Source: Providencia stuartii
Lineage (GTDB): Bacteria > Pseudomonadota > Gammaproteobacteria > Enterobacterales > Enterobacteriaceae
Assembly (NCBI RefSeq): GCF_029277985.1
Contig: NZ_CP119546.1
Location: 1,240,001-1,304,000, forward strand
Length of the DNA stretch: 64,000 nucleotides
Reading direction: 5' to 3'
Both the position numbers and the translations under genes were made by a program. Numbering within the stretch: position 1 is the stretch's first letter; each line of letters begins with the position of its first letter. Positions 17,968 through 30,452 of this stretch are shown one piece after another. The notes beneath the pieces were generated by a model. The model did no database searches, was not told the DNA's origin, and saw only the letters and a list, made by a program, of their open reading frames with translations.

Positions 17968-18831
17968 TTAAGCTGAAACAGCGGGTAGGTCAACCTGTAA
18001 ATTATCAATGAGCCGAGTTTGACCTAACCATGCCGCCATTAAAATCACCGCTTTTTTGCTTCTCGCATTGAGTGCGGCGAGTGTCTCTGCATCACGGATA
18101 AACAGTTCATCAGGCGTGAAACCTGCTTGCCGTAGTAAATCTTCAGTCTCTTGAAGCAATGTATCAACGGTTTCTGGAGCTGCACTGAGCTTATCTGCCG
18201 TTTGTCTCATGATATTGTACAATTGAGGGGCTATTTTTAGCTCTTCAGCGGAAAGGTTATTATTGCGCGAACTGAGTGCCAGGCCATTTTTGGCCCTAAC
18301 GGTAGGGACAGAGACAATTTGTATATCAAATGAAAGGTCATGTACCATTTTGCGAATCAGTTGTAGTTGTTGATAATCTTTTTCGCCAAAAAACGCTAAA
18401 TCAGGTTGGACTAAGTTGAAGAGCTTGGTCACGACGGTGGAAACACCACGGAAATGCCCCGGACGGCTAGCACCTTCCAATATTGATGATAATTCAGGTA
18501 CTTCAACAAAGGTCTGTTGATCCATTCCTTCTGGGTAAAAATCTTTCACTGACGGTGCAAAAACAAGATTGATGTCACGACGTTTCAGTTTCTCACAATC
18601 CTCTTGCAGAGTGCGAGGATAGTTGGCTAAATCAGACTGACGATCAAACTGCATGGGATTAACAAAAATACTAACAATAACAATATCGGCTTGTTGTTTT
18701 GCCTCATCAATTAAAGTCAGATGCCCATCATGCAGGTTTCCCATGGTTGGTACAAGAGCAATACGTTTACCATCTAGCTTCCAGCGGCGGATTTCACGGC
18801 GGAGGATTGGCGACGTTTCGACGATCAGCAT
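17968..18831 (-). CDS. panC: Pantothenate synthetase
   Basis: ATP-dependent ligase joining pantoate and beta-alanine, the last step to pantothenate. The 287-aa protein has the HIGH-like nucleotide motif [10 protein letters not shown] (28-37) and the family segments [13 protein letters not shown] and GLALSSRNN (KMSKS-equivalent). It lies 33 bases after panB on the same strand. The E. coli protein is 283 aa, so length is normal. Confidence 0.97.
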   Translation of the reverse strand: MLIVETSPILRREIRRWKLDGKRIALVPTMGNLHDGHLTLIDEAKQQADIVIVSIFVNPMQFDRQSDLANYPRTLQEDCEKLKRRDINLVFAPSVKDFYPEGMDQQTFVEVPELSSILEGASRPGHFRGVSTVVTKLFNLVQPDLAFFGEKDYQQLQLIRKMVHDLSFDIQIVSVPTVRAKNGLALSSRNNNLSAEELKIAPQLYNIMRQTADKLSAAPETVDTLLQETEDLLRQAGFTPDELFIRDAETLAALNARSKKAVILMAAWLGQTRLIDNLQVDLPAVSA

Positions 18832-18864
18832 GTGTGCATTCCTTATTATTGAGCCATAATGACA

Positions 18865-19656
18865 TTATTCAAACGAGTGAGCTTCACTTGGGTAGATCCC
18901 CGCTTCAACTTCTTGAATATATAACCTGATAGCATCTTGCATATTGCCTGCTTGGGCAAGAAAGTTTTTGGCAAATTTAGGTGGGCGAGCTGTGATGCCT
19001 AATGCATCATGCATGACGAGAATTTGCCCATCAGTACCACTTCCTGCACCAATGCCAATCACGGGAAGCAGAAGCTCTTCAGTGATGCTGCTCGCAAGTG
19101 ATGTAGGAACACATTCAAGGACCAAAAGCTGAATGCCTGCATTTTCTAAGGCGATGGCATCTTTCATTAATTGGTTAGCGGTGACCTCATCTCTCCCTTG
19201 GACTTTATAACCACCAAGTACATTAACGGCTTGTGGTGTGAGTCCTAAGTGTCCACAAACAGGTACAGAACGTTCACATAGCATCTTGACGGTATCACAA
19301 AGCCAACTGCCACCTTCAATTTTTACCATGTTAGCCCCTGCTTGCATTAAAACAGCCGCATTTGCACAGGCTTGCTCTGGTGTTGCATAGCTCATGAATG
19401 GCATATCTGCGATGATAAATGCGTCAGGAGCACCTTTGCGTACACAGCGAGTATGGTAAGCAATTTGTTCAACAGTAACGGGAAGCGTGCTTGTTTCGCC
19501 TTGAACGGTCATGCCCAGAGAGTCACCGACAAGCATGACTTGGATCCCTTGCTCTGCAAATAACTGCGCAAAGCTGGCATCATAGGCCGTGATGGTTGCG
19601 AATTTGTGTTTGTCTTTTTTGAACTGACCCAGAGTAGCCAGAGAAATGGGTTTCAT
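18865..19656 (-). CDS. panB: 3-methyl-2-oxobutanoate hydroxymethyltransferase
   Basis: First committed step of pantothenate synthesis: transfers a hydroxymethyl group from methylene-tetrahydrofolate to ketoisovalerate. The frame is open to 19683, but ATG 19656 is preferred: GGAGG lies 8 bases upstream and the N-terminus MKPISLATL aligns with E. coli MKPTTISLL. The product is 263 aa. Metal and substrate motifs are visible: [25 protein letters not shown] and IGIGAG. folK lies 58 bases upstream; in E. coli the yad fimbrial operon separates these two. Confidence 0.96.
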   Translation of the reverse strand: MKPISLATLGQFKKDKHKFATITAYDASFAQLFAEQGIQVMLVGDSLGMTVQGETSTLPVTVEQIAYHTRCVRKGAPDAFIIADMPFMSYATPEQACANAAVLMQAGANMVKIEGGSWLCDTVKMLCERSVPVCGHLGLTPQAVNVLGGYKVQGRDEVTANQLMKDAIALENAGIQLLVLECVPTSLASSITEELLLPVIGIGAGSGTDGQILVMHDALGITARPPKFAKNFLAQAGNMQDAIRLYIQEVEAGIYPSEAHSFE

Positions 19657-19714
19657 TATAATAACCTCCGGAAAAGATCCCACGAATGACCCCTTCTATT
19701 AGGAAGGTCACTGT

Positions 19715-20206
19715 TTAGACGGTGATATCCCAATAAGTGAGGCCGTTACGTGGAACATGTGTGAGCCTTTCTGATAGTTGTTCACCATCAGGAAAAATAA
19801 GGTTAGGGGCGATCTCATAGAGCGGATATAACATGAATTCACGCTCTTTTAACCCATAATGAGGTACGGTTAGTCTTGGTGTATTAATAACTTGATGACC
19901 GAAAAGCATAATATCGAGATCAAGTGTTCTCGGACCCCAGCGTTCAGCTTTGCGTACTCGACCAAGCTCAAGTTCGATACGTTGTGTATGGTCAAGCAAC
20001 GTCTCAGGCTCAAGCTCAGTTTCAAGTAGCACCGCTATGTTGAGAAAATCATTTTGATCTTGTGGCCCGAGTGGTTTGGTGCGATAGATAGACGATGTTT
20101 TGGCTACACGGCTCTTTGGAATAGCATTTAAAGCTTCAATAGCCTGTTGAGCTTGCTTTAACGGCTCACCAAGGTTACTGCCAATTGCAATATAGACCAA
20201 TTCCAT
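19715..20206 (-). CDS. folK: 6-hydroxymethyl-7,8-dihydropterin pyrophosphokinase
   Basis: Transfers pyrophosphate from ATP to hydroxymethyl-dihydropterin in folate synthesis. The longer open frame to 20287 overlaps pcnB; the true start is ATG 20206 (MELVYIAIGSNLG), one base after the pcnB stop, with AGGAG inside the pcnB end. The product is 163 aa. The signature RWGPRTLDLDIMLFG carries the two Mg-binding aspartates. Coupled translation with pcnB is likely, as in E. coli. Confidence 0.96.
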   Translation of the reverse strand: MELVYIAIGSNLGEPLKQAQQAIEALNAIPKSRVAKTSSIYRTKPLGPQDQNDFLNIAVLLETELEPETLLDHTQRIELELGRVRKAERWGPRTLDLDIMLFGHQVINTPRLTVPHYGLKEREFMLYPLYEIAPNLIFPDGEQLSERLTHVPRNGLTYWDITV

Positions 20207-20207
20207 T

Positions 20208-21761
20208 CTATGACTCCTGAGTTTTATTAGGCTTACGAGCGCCAGATGAGGATTTACGTGGGCGATGGCGCTTACGCACTGGCGCACTACCTAATTCTGC
20301 AATCATTTCACGTTGTTTGGTGTTGTTTGAACGCTGATAATCATCCCACCATATAGCAAGCTCTTGTAGCTCATTTCGACGCTCAACGTTAGCTCTTAAT
20401 TCTAATAAATCAAATGCAGCACGGAACTTAGGGTGCTCCATTAATTTATTGGCGCGACGCCCTTGACGACGAGGTAGACGTAATTGTAGTTGCCAAATAT
20501 CACGCATGGTTGTGGTGATCCGTTTTGGTATGGCAATCGAACGGCATTGATCGTCAAGAATATCATTCATCGCGAGTGCAAAGGCATCGTAGTAAGCTAG
20601 GCCACCTTCTTGAGATAACTTTTCAGCATGTTCAGTAACCGGATACCATAACATGGCTGAAAATAAAAATGCAGGGTTAACGCGCTTATCATTTTTTAGT
20701 CTAAAATCAGTATTTTTGAGCACTTGCTCAATGATTTTTTCCATTGGAGAATCATTGTTGCTACTAAAGCGGCTACTAATAACCGGAAAGAGTTGCTCAA
20801 ATAGATGATACTCTTTTAGCATCTGGTAGGTTGCGTAGCCTTGTCCGGCTTGTAATAGCTTTAATGATTCTTCAAAAAGCCTTGCGGAAGGGATATCGCG
20901 TAATAGCGGAGCAAGACGTTCGATAGGTTGAGCCGTTTTTGGCTCAATTCGCATATTGAGTTTACAGGCAAAGCGTACCGCACGTAACATCCTAACAGGA
21001 TCTTCACGATAGCGCGTTTCAGGATCACCAATTAGGCGGATAATACCCGCTTTAAGATCGTTTAATCCCCCGACATAATCACGAACAGAAAAATCATCGA
21101 TATTGTAGTAGAGGCTGTTAACAGTAAAATCTCGACGGATAGCATCTTCTTCGATTGAACCGAAAATATTATCGCGTAGCAACATACCATTTTTGGCTTG
21201 CTGAGAGAGATTTTTGTCTTCGGATTCATTTTGGTCATGATGGCCGCGGAAAGTCGCCACTTCAATCACTTCAGGCCCAAACATAATATGAGCGAGGCGG
21301 AATCGACGACCCACCAACCGACAATTACGGAATAATTTACGAATCTGTTCTGGGGTTGCGTTAGTGGTAATATCGAAATCTTTGGGTTTTTTACCAAGGA
21401 GTAAGTCACGCACGCCGCCGCCAACAAGATAGGCTTCAAAACCACTTTTATTTAGGCGATAAAGTACCTTCAAAGCATTATCACTAATATCACTGCGTGA
21501 AATAGTATGCTCTGAACGCGGAATTATGGTGATGTTTTCATCCGTATCAGTCGTCATTGTCTCTGGTTTCTCTGCCTGAATGCCGGCACGCTTGGAATGA
21601 CGAACCGTGGTTTTTGTTTGTTTAGTGTTCTGCTCTACGGACTTTGCTATCGCAGTATCAGAATAAGTGACTGGCCTTTCACCGGCTGCCTGTGCGTCAC
21701 GCGTGTCCTTGTCATTTCGCGATAAAATATTGCGGCAGAAATTTGCTACTCGGTTAAAAAT
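20208..21761 (-). CDS. pcnB: Poly(A) polymerase I, starting at an AUU codon
   Basis: Adds poly(A) tails to RNA 3' ends and so promotes decay. The first in-frame ATG is at 21557, but the frame stays open upstream for 68 codons, to an ATT at 21761 with GAGGTG just before it. Translation from it begins [15 protein letters not shown], aligning with E. coli MFTRVANFCRKVLSR, whose gene is known to use AUU. Starting there gives 517 aa against about 465 in E. coli; the extra is a polar linker at about residues 17-65. The nucleotidyltransferase motif [17 protein letters not shown] and the basic C-terminus [10 protein letters not shown] are present. Confidence 0.93.
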   Translation of the reverse strand: MFNRVANFCRNILSRNDKDTRDAQAAGERPVTYSDTAIAKSVEQNTKQTKTTVRHSKRAGIQAEKPETMTTDTDENITIIPRSEHTISRSDISDNALKVLYRLNKSGFEAYLVGGGVRDLLLGKKPKDFDITTNATPEQIRKLFRNCRLVGRRFRLAHIMFGPEVIEVATFRGHHDQNESEDKNLSQQAKNGMLLRDNIFGSIEEDAIRRDFTVNSLYYNIDDFSVRDYVGGLNDLKAGIIRLIGDPETRYREDPVRMLRAVRFACKLNMRIEPKTAQPIERLAPLLRDIPSARLFEESLKLLQAGQGYATYQMLKEYHLFEQLFPVISSRFSSNNDSPMEKIIEQVLKNTDFRLKNDKRVNPAFLFSAMLWYPVTEHAEKLSQEGGLAYYDAFALAMNDILDDQCRSIAIPKRITTTMRDIWQLQLRLPRRQGRRANKLMEHPKFRAAFDLLELRANVERRNELQELAIWWDDYQRSNNTKQREMIAELGSAPVRKRHRPRKSSSGARKPNKTQES

Positions 21762-21864
21762 AGTACACCTCGATATCGTTACTAATATTCATTAAACAAA
21801 ATAAGCGGCTAATCATAGCCTACTGGCCTTTCTTTGAGAATGCTTAAACGCATAAAAGTCATTT

Positions 21865-22755
21865 TCAGTTATAAGCATCATCAATAATATCATGAGATGG
21901 GATCGCTTTGAGTTGCCATTTATCGGTTGCGATTTTTAAAATCTCACTCGTGCTTAAGTCCCGCCAATGCTCGATTGAAGGCTGATTTAACAACTTTAAC
22001 GCATGGCATATTACTGGGCGAGGATCTGTCATAGGTAGTGCTGTAGCATGATTTTGCTTTGAGAGCTTATTATTATCATGATTTAGGATTAATGGTAAAT
22101 GGGCATAATCAGGAATGGGTAATGAAAGATGGTGATATAACGAAATTTGCTGTGAGGTGGCGGGGATGAGATCGGCTCCTCTGATCACTTCCGTGACATT
22201 TTGATAGTGGTCATCAACAACCACGACTAAATGATAAGCAAACAAGCCATCTTTTCGATGAATAATAATATCTTCTTCAGCAATATTGGCTTCAGTGTAA
22301 ATTTCTCCTCTCAATCGATCCGTAAACTGGTAAACAGGGTGGGTTTGTTTTAAGCGAATGGCAGCGTCGTGATTAGGCAGGTACAAATTACGGCAGTGCC
22401 CATCATAATGCCCTTGCAGCTCTTTTATGCGTTGACGTGAACAGGTGCAGTAATAACTTTTTCCTTGCTGACGCAGGCTATCTAATGCGGCTCGATAAGC
22501 ATCATGACGTTTTGATTGATACAGTACAGGCTCATCCCAATACAGTTGGTAATGTTCCAATGTTTTTAAAATGTTTGCAGCAGCTCCAGGCACCTCTCTG
22601 GGCGGGTCAATATCGTCAATACGCACTAGCCATTTACCTTGCTGGGCACGAGCTTGCAAATAGCTACCTAAGGCAGTAACAAGAGAGCCAAAGTGAAGAT
22701 TACCAGAGGGAGAGGGTGCAAAGCGACCAACATAGGATGACGAGGGGATCTTCAT
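21865..22755 (-). CDS. gluQ: Glutamyl-Q tRNA(Asp) synthetase
   Basis: Attaches glutamate to queuosine in the anticodon of tRNA-Asp, a GluRS paralogue lacking the anticodon-binding domain. The 296-aa protein has [14 protein letters not shown] (HIGH-equivalent) at its start, zinc-site cysteines ([10 protein letters not shown] and later HCRNLYLP) and NKLSKQNHA (KMSKS-equivalent). It follows dksA with a hairpin between them, as in E. coli and Shigella. Confidence 0.95.
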   Translation of the reverse strand: MKIPSSSYVGRFAPSPSGNLHFGSLVTALGSYLQARAQQGKWLVRIDDIDPPREVPGAAANILKTLEHYQLYWDEPVLYQSKRHDAYRAALDSLRQQGKSYYCTCSRQRIKELQGHYDGHCRNLYLPNHDAAIRLKQTHPVYQFTDRLRGEIYTEANIAEEDIIIHRKDGLFAYHLVVVVDDHYQNVTEVIRGADLIPATSQQISLYHHLSLPIPDYAHLPLILNHDNNKLSKQNHATALPMTDPRPVICHALKLLNQPSIEHWRDLSTSEILKIATDKWQLKAIPSHDIIDDAYN

Positions 22756-22770
22756 TATTAGACTTCCTTA

Positions 22771-22798
22771 TAACGGCGCAATGTGAGGTGCGCCGTTA
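22771..22798 (-). terminator. Hairpin between dksA and gluQ
   Basis: A perfect 10-bp stem (TAACGGCGCA at 22771-22780, TGCGCCGTTA at 22789-22798) with an 8-base loop. It lies just after dksA and 16 bases before gluQ on the minus strand. A terminator controlling gluQ is known at this spot in Shigella. The T-rich tail here is short, so attenuation with readthrough is likely. Confidence 0.7.
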
Positions 22799-22817
22799 AG
22801 GACTCCATAATTAGCGA

Positions 22818-23273
22818 TTAGCCAGCCATTTGCTTTTCGCGAATTTCTGCTAATGTTTTACAGTCGATACACAAATCTGCGGTAGGGCGGGCTTCCAAAC
22901 GACGGATACCGATTTCCACTCCACAAGATTCGCAGAAGCCAAAATCATCTTCTTCGACTTTCTTCAACGTTTTCTCGATTTTCTTAATCAACTTACGTTC
23001 ACGGTCCCGGTTGCGTAATTCAAGGCTGAATTCCTCTTCCTGGGCTGCCCGATCAACAGGATCTGGAAAGTTAGCCGCCTCATCTTGCATATGAGTAACT
23101 GTCCGGTCTACTTCATCCCTGAGTTGATTGCGCCATGCTTCGAGAATGAGCTTAAAATGCGCCAACTGGGCTTCGTTCATGTACTCTTCGCCAGCCTTTT
23201 CATGATAGGGCTCAACCCCGGCAATGGCGAGAATGCTTAAGGACGATGTCTTACGTTTTTGCCCTTCTTGCAT
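22818..23273 (-). CDS. dksA: RNA polymerase-binding transcription factor DksA
   Basis: Binds the RNA polymerase secondary channel and, with ppGpp, reprograms transcription in the stringent response. The start is ATG 23273 ([11 protein letters not shown]), giving 151 aa exactly like E. coli; the longer open frame to 23372 is not conserved. The coiled-coil tip ([14 protein letters not shown]) and the CESC/CIDC zinc finger are present, and only a few residues differ from E. coli. relA, the ppGpp synthetase gene, is also in this window at 37 kb. Confidence 0.98.
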   Translation of the reverse strand: MQEGQKRKTSSLSILAIAGVEPYHEKAGEEYMNEAQLAHFKLILEAWRNQLRDEVDRTVTHMQDEAANFPDPVDRAAQEEEFSLELRNRDRERKLIKKIEKTLKKVEEDDFGFCESCGVEIGIRRLEARPTADLCIDCKTLAEIREKQMAG

Positions 23274-23470
23274 AATGCTTCTCCTACACACGCAAATTTC
23301 ACAAAACCCCAAAGGGGGAAAAATTAAGGTCGCTATAAATAGCAGAAGAGTGCCCTCTTGGCAATCGTTCATGCAATGAGTTTTGTAATGCTGTGAAGGC
23401 GCGCGTGTTTATTCCTTTTTAAGCCCCCAGAACCCATTCGTCCTCGCTTTGTTAAGCGATATAACGACCA

Positions 23471-24181
23471 TTATTTAACAGCTATAAACTTAATGTTTTT
23501 ACCCAATAGCATTTTTTGTGTATTGATATCTACGTGATAACAAAGAACTTCGACACCATTTTCGATAGCTTCACCCAAAAGTTTTGCGTATTGCTTATCA
23601 ATATGAGCCGCAGCCGAAACTTCGTAGATTCCCGTATGCAAAACTGCAAACAACAGTATGGCTCTTTTTTTTTCTTTAGCAATTACTGTTAATTCACGTA
23701 AATGTTTTTGTCCTCGCTCAGTGACGGTATCAGGGAAAAAACCGCAATTATTTTCCAGTAAAGTAACAGATTTAACCTCTATAAAACAATCAGGTAACCC
23801 ATCACCAGATAAAAAGAAATCAATACGACTATTTTCAGAGCCATATTTCATCTCAGGCTTTATTACACTATATTCGGATAATTCTGGAATGTTATTTTGT
23901 GACAACGCTTCCGCGACTACCTGATTTGCGCGTAACGTGTTAATACAGATGAGATGATCTTGCGAGGTTTGTGTGAGTTCCCAGCTATGGGGATACTTTC
24001 GTTTTGTATTATTTGATGTTGAATACCAAATAGTATCCCCAGGTGTCGCGCAACCCGTCATCGCACCCGTATTTGCACAGTGAATGGTCATCACACGACC
24101 TTCAGGCGTGATGACGTCTGCTAAAAACCGCTTGTAGCGTTTAATCAGTGTGGCTGGCTGTAACGGGGGAATAAACTCCAT
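23471..24181 (-). CDS. sfsA: SfsA family protein (sugar fermentation stimulation)
   Basis: A 236-aa DNA-binding/nuclease-fold protein; the exact cellular role is not settled. It was named for stimulating maltose fermentation in E. coli. Visible family features are the N-terminal OB-like part ([28 protein letters not shown]) and a nuclease-like core with [13 protein letters not shown] and [13 protein letters not shown]. It lies directly upstream of dksA, as in E. coli, and divergent from hrpB with 59 bases between. Confidence 0.95.
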   Translation of the reverse strand: MEFIPPLQPATLIKRYKRFLADVITPEGRVMTIHCANTGAMTGCATPGDTIWYSTSNNTKRKYPHSWELTQTSQDHLICINTLRANQVVAEALSQNNIPELSEYSVIKPEMKYGSENSRIDFFLSGDGLPDCFIEVKSVTLLENNCGFFPDTVTERGQKHLRELTVIAKEKKRAILLFAVLHTGIYEVSAAAHIDKQYAKLLGEAIENGVEVLCYHVDINTQKMLLGKNIKFIAVK

Positions 24182-24240
24182 ATCGTCTCCGCAATAAGTC
24201 TTCAGAAAATAATCGGCAATGCTACAATCTTTATCAGCAA

Positions 24241-26736
24241 ATGTTAAACCTCATTGGAGCTATCATCCGCGTGTTACCTATTCATGACGTTAGTAATTCC
24301 TTACTCACTGCTTTAGAAAAGTCACCCCAAGTTCTACTGCATGCCCCAACTGGTGCGGGTAAATCCACTGTTTTACCACTAATTATATTGAACAGTGGTG
24401 TGATTGAGGGGCGCATTATCATGCTAGAACCACGCCGTATTGCCGCACGTAGTGTTGCTATGCGTTTAGCTGAGCAATTAGGTGAAGAAATCGGTCACAC
24501 AGTAGGGCTACGTATGCGTTCGGAAAGCCGAGTGAGCTCAAATACGCGTATTGAAGTCGTGACTGAAGGTGTTTTGACCAGAATGTTGCAAAGTGACCCA
24601 ATGTTAGAAGGGATTGGTTTAGTCATTCTCGATGAATTTCATGAACGCAGTTTGCAGGCGGATCTAGGGCTAGCACTATTGTTGGATACACAACAGGCAT
24701 TACGCGATGATTTAAAGATTTTATTAATGTCAGCCACTTTGGATGACCAAGGGTTGAACCGGTTGTTCCCAAATGCACCTATTGTGATATCAGAAGGGCG
24801 TACTTACCCCGTTGATCGATATTTTTACCCTATAAATAGCAATAAACTATTTCATAAAGAGGTCGCTAATGCGGTCTGGCAACTGTGTCAAAGAGAGAAA
24901 GGGTCGTTGTTACTGTTTTTACCTGGGGTAGGTGAAATTGAGCGAACACTGACAGAACTCTCCTCAATAGTGAGTGAGGACATACTTTTATGTCCGATGT
25001 ATGGTGCACTGTCTATAAAAGAGCAGCAACTGGCTATTCAAGCCGCGCCAGCAGGGAAGCGTAAAATTGTTTTAGCAACGAATATTGCAGAAACCAGCCT
25101 TACCATTGAAGGCATTCGGTTGGTCGTTGATAGTGGTTTTGAACGAATAGGGGTTTTTAACCCTCGAACGGGGCTGACTAAACTGGTTAAACAAAGGATT
25201 AGCCAAGCTTCTATGGTGCAGCGAGCAGGGCGAGCAGGACGTTTAGAGGCGGGGGTTTGTTGGCACTTATTTAGCCAAGAACAGGCTGAACGCGCTGCGA
25301 AATACAGTGAGGCAGAGATATTACACAGTGATTTAAGCTCCCTATGGTTATCGCTGTTGCAATGGGGTTGCCAAGAGACGGAGCAGCTACAATGGCTGAA
25401 TGCACCACCTCGCCCCGCGATTGCCGCCGCTAAAGATTTACTGTACCGATTAGAGGCTGTCGATATACATGGGCAATTAACGTCGGTAGGTCGTGGAATG
25501 GCCGAGTCAGGCAGCTCGGTGCGGACAGCGGCGATATTATATCAGGCTCAACAAAGTCAGAACGATGAGGTCGTTAAGCTAGCCGCTTTACTCGTGGCTA
25601 TTTTAGAAGAGCCCCCTCGTCAGGGAAGATGTGATATTCACGACTATTTAGAAAGACCAACTGAAAATTGGTGTCGACGTGCTTCCTTGTTGAGTGGCCA
25701 TAAAGTGACGGCTGCTGTAGGAAAAGCACATGCTTTAATTAGTGAGTGGTTACCTACTTTGCTAGCCGTTGGTTTCCCTGATCGGATAGCCAAAAATAGA
25801 GATAATCAAGGTCGTTATCAATTAGCGAGTGGGTTAGGTGCATCGTTAGATGAGAAGGATACATTATCAGGTCGAGAATGGCTGATTGCACCTATGCTAT
25901 GGCTGCCAGAAAGCTCAGCAGATGCAAAAATAGCCTTAGCGGTTGCGATTGAAATAGACAATTTGCGAGAGGCATGCCCCCATTTATTTTTTCAACAAGA
26001 AACGGTGGAGTGGGATGAACAAAAAGGCACATTGATAGCTTGGCGGCGGCTGCAATGTGGCCAATTAGTGGTACATTCAGAAAGATTGACCAATCCTGAT
26101 AGTAAACAGATTGAACAGGCATTGTTGCATTGGTTACGCCAGAATGGTTTGAGTAGTTTGGATTGGCATTCTTCTGCTCACCAGCTACGTATTCGTTGCC
26201 AATTGGCGAAACAATGGTTTCCTGATGTCGTTTTGCCGGATGTTGATGATGCGACCTTGTTGGATTCGTTAGAGTCTTGGCTAGCACCTTATCTCAGAGG
26301 TATTACTCATCGTAAACAACTGCAAGCAATTGATGTCGGAGCACTCTTAGCGCATCGTTTAGATTGGCAGCAGAAAAAATGGTTAGATGATGCATTACCG
26401 ACACATTATTTATCAGGCTCAGGGAGTTCTGTGAATATTCATTACTCTTTAGATAAAGCGCCGATGATGGAAATTCGTATGCAAGAAATGTATGGACAAG
26501 CCTCTAACCCAACCGTTGCTCATGGTAAGGTGATTGTGGCGGTGTCTTTATTGTCACCTGCAATGAGGCCATTACAAATTACCCAAGATTTGGGCGCATT
26601 CTGGCAAGGCAGTTATCGTGAGATACAAAAAGAGATGAAAGGTCGCTACCCAAAACATTTATGGCCAGATGACCCTGTTAATACGCGACCAACGAATAAA
26701 ACTAAAAAAGCGCTAAATAACATTGAAAAGCATTAA
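24241..26736 (+). CDS. hrpB: ATP-dependent RNA helicase HrpB
   Basis: DEAH/RHA-type helicase of unknown target. Motifs are complete: APTGAGKST (Walker A), LDEFHERS (DEFH box), [16 protein letters not shown] and QRAGRAGR, then the HA2 and HrpB C-terminal regions. From 24241 the product is 831 aa. A GTG at 24271 with TTGGAG upstream begins [15 protein letters not shown], which aligns with the start of E. coli HrpB, so it may be the true start. It precedes mrcB as in E. coli, but here a tyrosine phenol-lyase wreck separates them. Confidence 0.95.
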   Translation: MLNLIGAIIRVLPIHDVSNSLLTALEKSPQVLLHAPTGAGKSTVLPLIILNSGVIEGRIIMLEPRRIAARSVAMRLAEQLGEEIGHTVGLRMRSESRVSSNTRIEVVTEGVLTRMLQSDPMLEGIGLVILDEFHERSLQADLGLALLLDTQQALRDDLKILLMSATLDDQGLNRLFPNAPIVISEGRTYPVDRYFYPINSNKLFHKEVANAVWQLCQREKGSLLLFLPGVGEIERTLTELSSIVSEDILLCPMYGALSIKEQQLAIQAAPAGKRKIVLATNIAETSLTIEGIRLVVDSGFERIGVFNPRTGLTKLVKQRISQASMVQRAGRAGRLEAGVCWHLFSQEQAERAAKYSEAEILHSDLSSLWLSLLQWGCQETEQLQWLNAPPRPAIAAAKDLLYRLEAVDIHGQLTSVGRGMAESGSSVRTAAILYQAQQSQNDEVVKLAALLVAILEEPPRQGRCDIHDYLERPTENWCRRASLLSGHKVTAAVGKAHALISEWLPTLLAVGFPDRIAKNRDNQGRYQLASGLGASLDEKDTLSGREWLIAPMLWLPESSADAKIALAVAIEIDNLREACPHLFFQQETVEWDEQKGTLIAWRRLQCGQLVVHSERLTNPDSKQIEQALLHWLRQNGLSSLDWHSSAHQLRIRCQLAKQWFPDVVLPDVDDATLLDSLESWLAPYLRGITHRKQLQAIDVGALLAHRLDWQQKKWLDDALPTHYLSGSGSSVNIHYSLDKAPMMEIRMQEMYGQASNPTVAHGKVIVAVSLLSPAMRPLQITQDLGAFWQGSYREIQKEMKGRYPKHLWPDDPVNTRPTNKTKKALNNIEKH

Positions 26737-26762
26737 ATGAATGCGAATAGAAAAATACAGCG

Positions 26763-27828
<1,066 letters not shown>

Positions 27829-30342
27829 ATGTCCGGTAAAGATTTAGAACCAATCGGTAGACGTAAAAAACCGTCAACCAAAAAGAAACAGCTAAATTCA
27901 CGTCGCCGCCGTGACGACTATGATTATGATGAAAAGTTATTTGATGACGATGATATTGATGAGCAAGACCTCGATGATGAAGAGGGCGAGCTAATGGCTA
28001 AGAAAAAAAATAACGGTAATAAAAACCGCCGACCAAAGAGTAAATGGCGTTGGTTTTGGTTGCTCGTTAAAATTTTTATTGTCCTTGCCGTGTTACTTGG
28101 CGCTTATGCATTTTACCTAAACCAGCAAATCAAGGAACGCCTTGATGGCAAAGTTTGGGATTTACCTGCTGCTGTATATGGCCGAATGGTTAACCTTGAA
28201 CCAGGCATGGATTATAGCCAAGCTGAAATGGTGCGTTTACTTGAAGGTATGCAATACCGTAAGGTCACCAAAATCACCAATTCAGGTGAATTTTCAGTAA
28301 AAGGCAATACGATTGAAATTCTGCGTCGCCCATTTAATTTCCCTGATCAAAAAGAAGGTCAGATATTGGCACGTATGGTATTTGATCAAGGGATGCTGAA
28401 GAAGATCGAAAATATGGAAAATGGCCGTTCATTTGGTTTTTTCCGTTTAGATCCGAAGCTCATCACGATGATGCAATCGGCTAATAATGAGCAGCGCTTA
28501 GTTTTACCTTTGTCTGATTTTCCTGAGTCTTTGGTGAAAATTCTACTTGAGACTGAAGATCGTTACTTCTATGAACACGATGGGGTAAGCCTTTACTCAA
28601 TCGGTCGAGCAGTAGTCGCGAACTTAGTGGCAGGTAAATCTGTGCAAGGGGGCAGTACTTTGACGCAACAGTTGGTAAAAAATCTATTTTTAACCAATGA
28701 GCGAACCTTTAAGCGCAAAGCTAACGAAGCCATTATGGCTGTGTTGTTGGATTACAACTATAGCAAAGACCGTATTCTCGAATTGTACCTGAATGAAGTT
28801 TTCTTAGGGCAAAACGGTAATGATGAAATTCGTGGTTTCCCATTAGCAAGTCTGTATTATTTTGGACGCCCAATTAATGAGTTAAGTTTAGACCAGCAAG
28901 CTCTACTTGTTGGCATGGTGCAGGGCGCGTCAACTTATAACCCTTGGACGAAACCGGAAAACGCGACAAAACGCCGTAACATTGTGTTGAAAATATTGGA
29001 AACTCGCCATGTTATCGACAATGAAATGTATCAAGTTCTTAGCGCACGTCCTTTAGGTGTGAAACCAAGGGAAGGTTTGGTCGCTTCTCAGCCTGCTTTT
29101 ATGCAAATGGTTCGTCAGGAACTGAATGAAAAATTAGGTGATAAAGTTAAAGAGCTGTCAGGCGCTAAAATCTTTACCACGCTAGATCCTGTCGCGCAAA
29201 CAGCAGCAGAAAATGCAGTTGAAGCCGGGGTGGCTCAGTTACGTAAAGATCGTAAGCTAAATGATATTGAAGGTGCGATGGTTGTGGTTGACCGCATTAA
29301 CGGTGAAGTCCGAGCGATGGTAGGCGGTTCACAGCCGCAATACTCTGGTTTTAACCGTGCACTGAATGCTCGCCGTAACATCGGGTCATTAGCGAAACCG
29401 CCCGTTTATTTAGCCGCATTGAATGAGCCTGACCGTTTTCGTTTAAATACTTGGCTGAAAGATGAACCTTTATCGGTGAAAGTCGGTAACCAGACGTGGA
29501 AACCGAGAAACTATAGCCGTAATTTCACTGGTGGAATGATGTTGGTTGATGCACTCGCAAAATCACAAAATATTCCAACCGTCAATTTAGGGTTAGAAGT
29601 CGGCCTTGATCAGATCGTGAATATTTTTGTTCGTTTAGGTGCTCCAGCCGCGGCGATAGAAAAAGTCCCCGCGATGCTACTTGGTGCTGTAAACCTAACG
29701 CCAGCTGAAGTGGCTCAAATATATCAAACGATCGGTGGTAATGGTAACCGCGCTAAATTGTCTGCGCTGCGCTCTGTTATTGATGGTGATGGAACTGAAA
29801 TTTATCAAAGTTACCCATCTGCGGAACGTGCAATACCTTCACAAGCGGCTTATCTCACCCTATACGGTATGCAACAAGTGGTTCAACAAGGCACAGGGCG
29901 CGTCTTACTCTCCAAGTTTGGCAAATACAACCTAGCTGGGAAAACAGGTACCACAAACGATTTACGTGATAGCTGGTACGCTGGAATTGACGGTAAAGAA
30001 GTCGCGATAGTTTGGATTGGTCGAGATAACAATGAACCAACACAATTAACAGGTTCAACTGGTGCTTTGAGGGTCTATCAACGTTATTTAGATAACCAAG
30101 CCCCACTGGCTCTGTTTAATCGTCCTCCTGAAGGGATCGTTGATATGAAAGTCATGCCAGATGGCCAATTTAACTGTTCAGAGTTTGGTGGTGGCCGTGT
30201 TCTACCGATCTGGACAGATAATCCTGATGCTTTATGTCAGTCGTCTTCGCATCAAGAACCTGTGTGGGATTTGAATAATCATGCCGAGCCAGCACAAGAT
30301 GATGCGCCTGACTGGGTAAAAGAGATGTTTGGAAATAATTGA
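27829..30342 (+). CDS. mrcB: Penicillin-binding protein 1B (bifunctional transglycosylase/transpeptidase)
   Basis: Inner-membrane enzyme that polymerises and crosslinks peptidoglycan. The 837-aa protein has a charged cytoplasmic N-terminus (lysine-rich, then an Asp/Glu run), one membrane helix (about residues 75-98), the UB2H domain for LpoB, the GT51 transglycosylase (ETEDRYFYEHDGV with catalytic Glu, GGSTLTQQLVKNLF) and the transpeptidase (GSLAKP with the active Ser and Lys, SQN, KTGTT). It ends DWVKEMFGNN like E. coli. A double-hairpin region follows where E. coli has fhuACDB. Confidence 0.97.
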   Translation: MSGKDLEPIGRRKKPSTKKKQLNSRRRRDDYDYDEKLFDDDDIDEQDLDDEEGELMAKKKNNGNKNRRPKSKWRWFWLLVKIFIVLAVLLGAYAFYLNQQIKERLDGKVWDLPAAVYGRMVNLEPGMDYSQAEMVRLLEGMQYRKVTKITNSGEFSVKGNTIEILRRPFNFPDQKEGQILARMVFDQGMLKKIENMENGRSFGFFRLDPKLITMMQSANNEQRLVLPLSDFPESLVKILLETEDRYFYEHDGVSLYSIGRAVVANLVAGKSVQGGSTLTQQLVKNLFLTNERTFKRKANEAIMAVLLDYNYSKDRILELYLNEVFLGQNGNDEIRGFPLASLYYFGRPINELSLDQQALLVGMVQGASTYNPWTKPENATKRRNIVLKILETRHVIDNEMYQVLSARPLGVKPREGLVASQPAFMQMVRQELNEKLGDKVKELSGAKIFTTLDPVAQTAAENAVEAGVAQLRKDRKLNDIEGAMVVVDRINGEVRAMVGGSQPQYSGFNRALNARRNIGSLAKPPVYLAALNEPDRFRLNTWLKDEPLSVKVGNQTWKPRNYSRNFTGGMMLVDALAKSQNIPTVNLGLEVGLDQIVNIFVRLGAPAAAIEKVPAMLLGAVNLTPAEVAQIYQTIGGNGNRAKLSALRSVIDGDGTEIYQSYPSAERAIPSQAAYLTLYGMQQVVQQGTGRVLLSKFGKYNLAGKTGTTNDLRDSWYAGIDGKEVAIVWIGRDNNEPTQLTGSTGALRVYQRYLDNQAPLALFNRPPEGIVDMKVMPDGQFNCSEFGGGRVLPIWTDNPDALCQSSSHQEPVWDLNNHAEPAQDDAPDWVKEMFGNN

Positions 30343-30370
30343 TTGAATCTCTTGCGCTATCAAGAATCAA

Positions 30371-30394
30371 AAATGCCCCTGTTAAGGGGCATTT
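30371..30394. terminator. Palindromic hairpin, copy 1, after mrcB
   Basis: A 24-base palindrome-like hairpin (10-bp stem AAATGCCCCT/AGGGGCATTT, loop GTTA), 28 bases after the mrcB stop. An identical copy lies at 30536-30559. No T-run follows this copy. Confidence 0.7.
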
Positions 30395-30404
30395 GAGGTT
30401 GTTG

Positions 30405-30441
30405 ACAAAGCGGGATAAAAGCGTGGTTTTTCCCGCTTTGT
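30405..30441. terminator. Second hairpin in the mrcB-hemL spacer
   Basis: An 11-bp stem (ACAAAGCGGGA at 30405-30415, TCCCGCTTTGT at 30431-30441) with a 15-base loop that ends in TTTT. Strong by base pairing; function unknown. Confidence 0.6.
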
Positions 30442-30452
30442 GTTATCAGCCG

